From: Sandaracinaceae bacterium
GTDB lineage: Bacteria; Myxococcota_A; Polyangia; Polyangiales; Sandaracinaceae
Direction: 5' to 3'
DNA: 64,000 bases
NCBI GenBank assembly: GCA_040218145.1
Contig: JAVJQK010000007.1
Coordinates: 186,001-250,000, forward strand
Part shown: piece by piece, positions 59,146 to 64,000 of the stretch
Layout: each line of letters opens with the position of its first letter
Numbering within the stretch: the stretch's first letter is position 1
Made by a program: the position numbers and the translations under genes
Notes under the pieces: generated by a model
Database searches by the model: none
What the model was told of the DNA's origin: nothing
Seen by the model: only the letters and a program-made list of their open reading frames with translations

Positions 59146-61323
59146 TCACTCCGCGCAGGAGTCGATACCCTCGATCCACGCGCCGATGAGCGCGCTCCCC
59201 TCGTCGTCGATCTCGCGCGTGGCGAGCGGCGGCATGCGGAAGTACCCGGGCGTGACCATGCGCATCCACATCGTCGAGCGGTCCGGGATGCCCGGCACGA
59301 GGACACGCTGCTCCTCCCAGACGTCCCAGCCCCAGAGCCGGCCGAGGGGCTCGGCGTCGCAGGTGTTCGTGGCCGCGAAGGGCACGGAGTAGCGGAAGTC
59401 CATCTGCGCGCGCGTCGGCCCGCCTGCGCGGTGACAGCCCGAGCAGTTGGCGTGCAGGTAGGCGCGGGCGCGCGAGGCGAGGGGCGCGTCCCCGAACGGA
59501 TCGGGCAGCGCCTCCTGGCGCGCGGTGAGCGCGTCGAGCTCCTCGATGTCCGGCACGAAGTAGTCGTGCTCGAGGAGCCACGCGAGCTGGTCCTCGGGCC
59601 CGTCTCCGTAGTCGACCGCGCCGCCGAGCTGACCCACCTCCGGCCCGAGCGCGAAGCCGGCCGCCTCGGTGTGGCACTCCATGCACTGCGCGCGGCTCGG
59701 GTAGATCCAGCGCGTCCCGTTCGGGAGCGTCTCGGAGCTCTCCCCCTCGAGGAGCTCCGCGTCGGTCTGCGTCTCGTTCCAGCGGTAGGAGTAGCCGGCC
59801 CAGCCCGCCTCGGTGCGCATGAACAGGCGCGTCTCGTGAAGCCGGTCCTCGAAGCCGAACGTCTTGATGAGCACGGTGCCCACCGGGAAGAGGAGGTCGC
59901 CGTCCGGCCCGACCTGGACGCGCCGATCGTCCGGCAGCGCGAGCCAGCGCCCCTTGTCGGCGCCGTCCGACCAGAGCCGCGCGGTCGGCTCGAAGGGCAC
60001 CACGCCGGGCGCCACCTGCCGCGGGTCCTCGGGGTCGAAGCAGCCCGTCTCCGAGAGCAGGCGCGGAAAGGTGCTGGGCTCCGGCGGCGGCGCGGCCTCG
60101 AGGCGATAGATGCCGCCCTCGTTCCCCATCATGTCGAAGCGCAGCACGTAGAGGTAACCCTCCCGGTCCTGCTGCATCGAGACGATGAACCACTGACCCT
60201 CCATCTCGAGGCGCGTCGGCGGGTCCTCCACGCCGAGCTCGATGCTCCAGATCTTGCCGAGCTGGTAGTCGGCGTAGAGGTAGCGCCCCTCGAGCCCCGG
60301 GATGTCGTCTCGGCGGTAGCGGAACCCGGCCGTGACCGACTTCCCCTCGCTGTGGTCGTACTCGACGATGGGATCGATGAACGACGGGTCGTCGCAGGGA
60401 TCCTCGAGGAAGCAGATGGTCCCCTCCCGGAGCGGCCAGCCGTAGTTCCCCCCCGCCTGGAGCAGGTCGATCTCCTCGACCGCGTCTTGCCCGACGTCGC
60501 CGACGTAGATGTCGCCGGTCTCCGGGTCGACGGTGAAGCGCCACGGGTTGCGGAAGCCGTACGCGTAGACCTCGGGCGCGCCGTCGACCCCGTCCGCGAA
60601 CGGGTTGTCGGGCGGGATCGAGTAAGGCGTGCCGCGCTCCGCGTCGGGCCCGGAGACGTCGAGCCGCAGGATGCTGCCGGGGAGCGTGTGCGGGTTCTGA
60701 CCGTTCGTCTCCGTCTGCTGCCCGTCGCCCACGGAGTAATAGAGGTAGCCGTCGAGCCCGAAGATGGCGTGGTTGCCGTTGTGGAAGCGGCTCTGCGGGA
60801 TGTCGAGCAGCACCAGCTCGCTGTCGCGGTCGAAGGTGCCGTCCGCCTGCCGCGTGAAGCGCGAGAGGCGTGAGGCGAAGCGCCCCGTCCCCGTGGGCGG
60901 GATGGCGTAGACCGCGTAGAGGTAGCCGTTCGTGCCGAAGTCGGGGTCCAGGCTGAAGCTGGCGAAGCCGTCGCCCTCGCTCTCGATGTCGCTGAGGTCC
61001 AGGACGAGCTCGACGCCGCTCTCGTCGGGGTCCGAGGAGAACGCGTAGATCTGCCCGCTCAGCCGCGAGACGAACCACTCGCTCGGGTCGGCGGGAGACT
61101 GGTCGAGCTGGGTGAGCCCGCGCAGCTGCTCGGGCGAGAACCCGACGTGCTCGAAGGCGCGCACGGGCCGCACCCGATCGGCGGAGGGCGGCGCCTCGAT
61201 GGCGTGACAGGTCTCGTTGGAGGGGCGGTTCGGGGCGGGCGGGAACACGCCGCCGCCGTCATCGCCACACGACGCAAGCATTGCGCAGGCGCACAACCAG
61301 ATTCGCGAGGTTCGTCGGGTCAT
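59146..61323 (-). CDS. Lipoprotein: sorbosone/glucose-dehydrogenase-like beta-propeller with two haem c motifs
   Basis: 725 residues. Lipobox LASC (Cys19) ends the signal sequence. Residues about 55-440 form a GSDH/sorbosone-dehydrogenase-type propeller (FASFSLDPDFGTNGYLYAVY, RFHNGNHAIFGLDGYLYYSV, VYAYGFRNPWRFTVDPETGD, VGQDAVEEIDLLQAGGNYGW). The C-terminal part is cytochrome c-like with two haem attachment sites, CMECH (547-551) and CSGCH (627-631), and a possible axial Met in YFRMPPLATREIDDEGSAL. An electron could pass from a propeller-bound cofactor (PQQ in relatives) to haem; cofactor and substrate are inferred. Divergent from the lectin gene. A TATTTC hexamer lies 8 nt before the ATG. Confidence 0.88.
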   Translation of the reverse strand: MTRRTSRIWLCACAMLASCGDDGGGVFPPAPNRPSNETCHAIEAPPSADRVRPVRAFEHVGFSPEQLRGLTQLDQSPADPSEWFVSRLSGQIYAFSSDPDESGVELVLDLSDIESEGDGFASFSLDPDFGTNGYLYAVYAIPPTGTGRFASRLSRFTRQADGTFDRDSELVLLDIPQSRFHNGNHAIFGLDGYLYYSVGDGQQTETNGQNPHTLPGSILRLDVSGPDAERGTPYSIPPDNPFADGVDGAPEVYAYGFRNPWRFTVDPETGDIYVGDVGQDAVEEIDLLQAGGNYGWPLREGTICFLEDPCDDPSFIDPIVEYDHSEGKSVTAGFRYRRDDIPGLEGRYLYADYQLGKIWSIELGVEDPPTRLEMEGQWFIVSMQQDREGYLYVLRFDMMGNEGGIYRLEAAPPPEPSTFPRLLSETGCFDPEDPRQVAPGVVPFEPTARLWSDGADKGRWLALPDDRRVQVGPDGDLLFPVGTVLIKTFGFEDRLHETRLFMRTEAGWAGYSYRWNETQTDAELLEGESSETLPNGTRWIYPSRAQCMECHTEAAGFALGPEVGQLGGAVDYGDGPEDQLAWLLEHDYFVPDIEELDALTARQEALPDPFGDAPLASRARAYLHANCSGCHRAGGPTRAQMDFRYSVPFAATNTCDAEPLGRLWGWDVWEEQRVLVPGIPDRSTMWMRMVTPGYFRMPPLATREIDDEGSALIGAWIEGIDSCAE

Positions 61324-61506
61324 CTCAGCTCGAAATAGGCAGGGAAAGCGGACGCATCACCCTAGCACGGGGCCCGAACCGTCCCAGGCAAGCGCGGGTG
61401 TGGCATCGAGCCGCGACACAGCTGCCTCGCGCACGGCCGATGCGACGTCGGATCCGCGACGGTACGGGCTTTGCCATGTCCCCGGAGCACGGAGGAGGAA
61501 ACTGAG

Positions 61507-62094
61507 ATGCGGACCTCGATGATGTGCTTTGCCGCGACGCTGCTCGCGATGGCTTGTTCCCCAAAGGACGACATGGACGCGGGGGCTTCGACCCGACGCG
61601 ACACCGCCGTCCCGATCCCCGACGACGGGGGTCTCATCGGCGACGGAGACCTGCCGATCAACTGCGCCGACGAGACGGGGTGGTGTCCCTGTCGAGAGGA
61701 GATGAACGGCCGCTCGTACTACCTGTTCTGCATCGCGGCCGCGACGCAGGAGAGCGCGGCCGAGACCTGCGGACGCATGGGCTACCAGCTCGCCAAGATC
61801 GACGACGCGACCGAGCACCAGTGGGTCTGGGACACGGCGGTCGACCACGAGGACGCCGAGGGTGACTGGTGGATCGGCCTCGACGACAAGGCGACCGAGG
61901 GGAGCTTCGTGTGGGCGGACGGAACCCCGCTCGGCGAGTACGCGCCCTGGGGCCCGGACCAGCCGGACGACAACGCCAGCAACCCGAGCCAGGGTGAGGA
62001 CTGCGTGCACCTGTCGGGCATGGACGAGGGCGCCTTCAACGACCTCGACTGCGAGGCCGACTACCTCAACTTCGTGTGCGAAGCGCGGCTCTGA
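61507..62094 (+). CDS. C-type lectin domain lipoprotein
   Basis: 195 residues. Signal peptide MRTSMMCFAATLLAMAC with lipidated Cys17, an Asp-rich linker, then a C-type lectin-like domain (about 58-195). Signatures: SYYLFCIAAATQESAAETCG, GDWWIGLDDKATEGSFVWAD and GEYAPWGPDQPDDN, which resembles the WIGL core and the long-loop calcium region, then EDCVHLSGMDEGAFNDLDCE and YLNFVCEA. The two Cys pairs of the fold are present. ATG 61507 has an excellent ribosome site, GGAGGAGG at about 61491-61498. Followed by a hairpin terminator. Extracellular sugar or protein binding is likely. Confidence 0.88.
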   Translation: MRTSMMCFAATLLAMACSPKDDMDAGASTRRDTAVPIPDDGGLIGDGDLPINCADETGWCPCREEMNGRSYYLFCIAAATQESAAETCGRMGYQLAKIDDATEHQWVWDTAVDHEDAEGDWWIGLDDKATEGSFVWADGTPLGEYAPWGPDQPDDNASNPSQGEDCVHLSGMDEGAFNDLDCEADYLNFVCEARL

Positions 62095-62120
62095 GAGCCC
62101 GCGACCCATCACGAGCGCCC

Positions 62121-62150
62121 GAGCGTGAGCCCCCCGATGGGCTCGCGCTC
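62121..62150 (+). terminator. Hairpin terminator after the lectin gene
   Basis: GAGCGTGAGCC (62121-62131) and GGCTCGCGCTC (62140-62150) form an 11-bp stem with one G-U pair and an 8-nt loop, about 26 nt after the stop. A TTTC follows shortly after. Confidence 0.55.
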
Positions 62151-62192
62151 TCGCGCGTTTCGGGGAGGCCCCCGTCGTGAGACGATGCGGCC

Positions 62193-63107
62193 GTGCGCAC
62201 CTTCGCTCTCTTGTCGTTGCTCGGGCTCGCTGCGCCGGCGCATGCCCAGGAGGCCGACCCGACTCCCGAGGCGGCCGCGCGCGTCGACTTCGAGCGCGGC
62301 GTGGCCGCAATGGAGAGCGGCGACCCGTCGGCCGCCGTGCGCGCGTTCGAGGCGTCCTTCGCCGCCCTTCCCTACCTCGCCACCGCCTACAACCTCGCCA
62401 TCGCATACGAAGCGGTCGGCCAGCGCGCGGACGCGGCGAACCTGCTCGATCGGATCCTCGGCGGCGAGCTGGGCGCGCTCGGCCCGGCCGAAGCCCGCGA
62501 GGCCCGCGACGTGTACGACGCCGTGCGCGCCCACGTGGGCACGGTGACGCTCCGGGTCGAAGGCGCCGAGGCGGCCTGGGTGCGCGTCGACGACGCCCCC
62601 GAGACCCGCCCCGCGGGCGCCGAGCCTCTCTTCATCGCGCTCGACCCGGGTCACCACGTCGTGCACGTCGGCGCGCCCGGCCATCGCCCGCGTCGCCTCT
62701 TGGTGCGCGCCGAGCTCGGAGTCGACAACGCGCTCCGGGTCCGCTTCGACACCCGCGCCATCGGCACTCTGCGGGTGACTGTCCCCCACGAACAGAGCGC
62801 GCGCGTCGAGATCGTCGGCGTCGCCACTGGCCCGAGCCCGCTCGAGCACGACCTGCCGGCCGGGGTCTACGAGGTCGGGCTCGTCGAGCGCCCGGCGTCC
62901 CGCCGCTCCGTGAGCGTGGAGCCGGGCGCCTTGCGCGAGGTCTCGCTCCAGCTCGGCGGCGGCGACGAGGTCCTGATCGGTGTGCTGGTCGGAGCCGCGG
63001 CGCTGGCCGTGGCGGGCGCCGTGACGGGGGTAGTGGTGGCGACGACAGAGAGCGACGCGCCGCTCGAGGAGCCTGTGTTCGGGATCATCGCCGCGCTGTC
63101 CTTCTAG
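62193..63107 (+). CDS. Secreted/membrane-anchored PEGA-like and TPR-like protein
   Basis: 304 residues. Signal peptide MRTFALLSLLGLAAPAHA with AHA cleavage site. Residues 25-110 form helical TPR-like repeats (FERGVAAMESGDPSAAVRAF, ATAYNLAIAYEAVGQRADAA). The middle (about 115-260) has PEGA-like beta units (VTLRVEGAEAAWVRVDDAPE, LDPGHHVVHVGAPGHRPRRL, DLPAGVYEVGLVERP). A C-terminal transmembrane helix (about 268-288) is followed by a short tail. This arrangement is common in myxobacterial envelope proteins of unknown role. The start is GTG 62193, preceded by GACGAT but no ribosome site. Confidence 0.82.
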   Translation: MRTFALLSLLGLAAPAHAQEADPTPEAAARVDFERGVAAMESGDPSAAVRAFEASFAALPYLATAYNLAIAYEAVGQRADAANLLDRILGGELGALGPAEAREARDVYDAVRAHVGTVTLRVEGAEAAWVRVDDAPETRPAGAEPLFIALDPGHHVVHVGAPGHRPRRLLVRAELGVDNALRVRFDTRAIGTLRVTVPHEQSARVEIVGVATGPSPLEHDLPAGVYEVGLVERPASRRSVSVEPGALREVSLQLGGGDEVLIGVLVGAAALAVAGAVTGVVVATTESDAPLEEPVFGIIAALSF

Positions 63108-63141
63108 TCTAGCCAGGCACTCCCCCTGCTAGAGTGACGGC

Positions 63142-63545
63142 GTGGGGAAGCTCGCCCGCAGTCGATTCACCTTCCCCGAGTACGTGGCGCTCGAGGAGAC
63201 CGGGCTCGGCACCTACCCCGACGCGTCGGTAATCTGCGACCGCTTCGAGGCCGACCCCGAGGATCCCAAGGGACACACGGCGATCAACCCGACCGTGCTC
63301 GTGGAGGTCCTCAGCCCGTCCACCGAGGCGTACGACCGCGGCGAGAAGCTCGACCACTACCGGCGCATCCCGTCCCTGCGCGAGGTGCTCCACATCGCCC
63401 ACGACGCGGACGCGTCGAGCTCTGGCGCCGCAGCGCGGGAGACTGGACGCTCACGCGCGTCGAAGACGGCGAGCAAGTCCCGCTGGAGAGCCTCGGCTGC
63501 TCGATCGGCGTGACGGAGATCTATCGCGACCCGCTGTCGGGTTGA
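63142..63545 (+). pseudogene. Broken Uma2-family (DUF820) nuclease-like gene
   Basis: Remnant of a Uma2/DUF820 restriction-endonuclease-fold gene. The first frame reads ARSRFTFPEYVALEETGLGT, then TYPDASVICDRFEADPED, then LVEVLSPSTEAYDRGEKLDH and RRIPSLREVLHIAHDAD. After that the frame is lost near 63410, and the family C-terminus continues in another frame as RVELWRRSAGDWTLTRVEDG and LGCSIGVTEIYRDPLSG before TGA at 63543-63545. The block between EYVALEE and TGLGTYPD is also missing (about 60-70 residues in full-length relatives, which hold part of the fold). So it has one internal deletion and one frameshift. A TAGAGT hexamer lies 6 nt before the GTG start. Confidence 0.8.
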
Positions 63546-63706
63546 TCGAGACTCAGCCGCAGGAGGGGAAGCGGCGTGCGACGCCGTTCACGGCAGACGA
63601 GAACCGTGCTGTCGGTCGCCGCCACCACGTCTCGCGGCGTGACCAGCTCGATGTGCTCGGCCAGCCCCCTCGCCACGAGCGAGGCTCTAATGGAACGCAA
63701 GTCCAT
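63521..63706 (-). CDS. Short hypothetical protein, possibly a gene fragment
   Basis: 61-codon frame from ATG 63706: MDLRSIRASLVARGLAEHIE, then LVTPRDVVAATDSTVLVCRE. The first 40 residues look protein-like (amphipathic helix, then alternating strand pattern), but the codon third positions are less GC-rich than neighbours and the tail overlaps the end of the Uma2 remnant antisense. It may be the start of a gene whose 3' part was lost. Function unknown. Confidence 0.25.
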   Translation of the reverse strand: MDLRSIRASLVARGLAEHIELVTPRDVVAATDSTVLVCRERRRTPLPLLRLSLDQPDSGSR

Positions 63707-64000
63707 GCGCTGTCATCGGCAGCAGGGTTCGATAGCTCCGTGGTGGCGCGCCACAGAGGGCCCAGCCGGCGAAGCCCCCACGTGGGGGCCGCTCCCCGGA
63801 CCCACGCATACCGTACTCCGCCAGCTCCTCCCGCACCCCGCTCCCGATCGACACTCCTCGCAGCGCCACCCGCAGCGCCTGCTCGGCCGTCGTCTCGGCA
63901 CCCACGTGGGGGCGCGCTTGGTCCACCAGCCGACGCGCCTCCTTCTCCTTGAAGCTGAGCGCCTTCAGCATCTGGAACACCTCGGCCAGCACGCGCGCCT
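63687..64000 (-). CDS. 3' end of a gene entering from the right edge, RuvA C-terminal-like helical region
   Basis: The frame is open to the right edge and ends at 63687-63689. The visible part starts ARVLAEVFQMLKALSFKEKE, then ARRLVDQARPHVGAETTAEQ and ALRVALRGVS. The helix pattern of LKALSFKEKEARRLVDQA resembles the C-terminal helical (UBA-like) segment of RuvA and similar DNA-associated proteins. The rest of the tail (SGERPPRGGFAGWALCGAPP) looks like unrelated sequence spanning the palindrome at 63774, so the gene may have lost its original end. Full identity depends on sequence beyond the window. Confidence 0.4.
   Translation of the reverse strand, partial: ARVLAEVFQMLKALSFKEKEARRLVDQARPHVGAETTAEQALRVALRGVSIGSGVREELAEYGMRGSGERPPRGGFAGWALCGAPPRSYRTLLPMTAHGLAFH
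63774..63789. repeat. 16-bp perfect palindrome GCCCCCACGTGGGGGC
   Basis: Perfect palindrome with a CACGTG core. A shorter relative, CCCACGTGGG, is at 63901-63910. Both lie in the poorly conserved end region of the gene entering from the right. Confidence 0.6.

Overview
This is a high-GC chromosomal window, probably from a myxobacterium of the Sandaracinaceae/Polyangiales type. The inference rests on the extreme GC bias with long antisense mirror ORFs, frequent GTG starts, many lipoproteins with Asp/Pro-rich linkers, a MopE-like metal-binding segment, hybrid kinases, and CheB/CheR genes without CheA. The taxonomic call is an inference from style, not from a marker gene. No tRNA, rRNA, CRISPR array, prophage or insertion sequence was seen.

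Layout. 1-1.6 kb: a TetR regulator leaving the left edge, a tandem TGAACnnnGTTCA operator and a divergent esterase lipoprotein. 1.6-13 kb: the first copy of a three-gene membrane cassette (GT-C-like protein A, YfhO-like protein B, repeat-linker protein C), a methyltransferase, a membrane sulfatase-fold enzyme, a hexamer minisatellite and another polytopic GT-C-like protein. 13-24.3 kb: a minus-strand signalling operon containing a receiver-kinase-receiver protein, a 2119-residue poly-HAMP hybrid kinase, CheR, CheB, a Cache-HAMP membrane protein and a small protein. 24.4-32.3 kb: the second copy of the membrane cassette (order B', A', C'), a pair of palindromic repeat elements and another GT-C-like protein.

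32.3-39.8 kb: Lon protease, a Fic AMPylase-like protein, and a tightly overlapping minus-strand operon of GT2, methyltransferase, SpoU-type and RlmM-like RNA methyltransferases. 39.9-45.7 kb: a flippase-like protein, a GT39-like protein, a membrane-anchored HExxH protein and a PAS hybrid kinase. 45.7-53.7 kb: a LamG-type lipoprotein, gpsA, a two-component pair, a BamA/TamA-like barrel with a polyacidic linker, and its co-operonic lipoprotein. 53.7-59 kb: a TetR regulator, an ABC ATPase and two ABC-2 permeases fused to protease-like domains. 59-64 kb: a sorbosone-dehydrogenase/dihaem-cytochrome lipoprotein, a C-type lectin lipoprotein, a PEGA/TPR-like protein, a broken Uma2 gene and a gene leaving the right edge.

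Together the window is rich in envelope-glycan machinery: at least seven GT-C/YfhO-like polytopic proteins, a GT2 polyprenyl-phosphate transferase type, a flippase-like protein and a sulfatase-fold enzyme. These are interleaved with signal transduction genes. The least explained elements are the duplicated A/B/C cassette with its hexamer-encoded linkers, the same hexamer at four loci (three coding in one frame, one non-coding), the covarying palindromic repeat, and the active/degenerate pair of permease-peptidase fusions.
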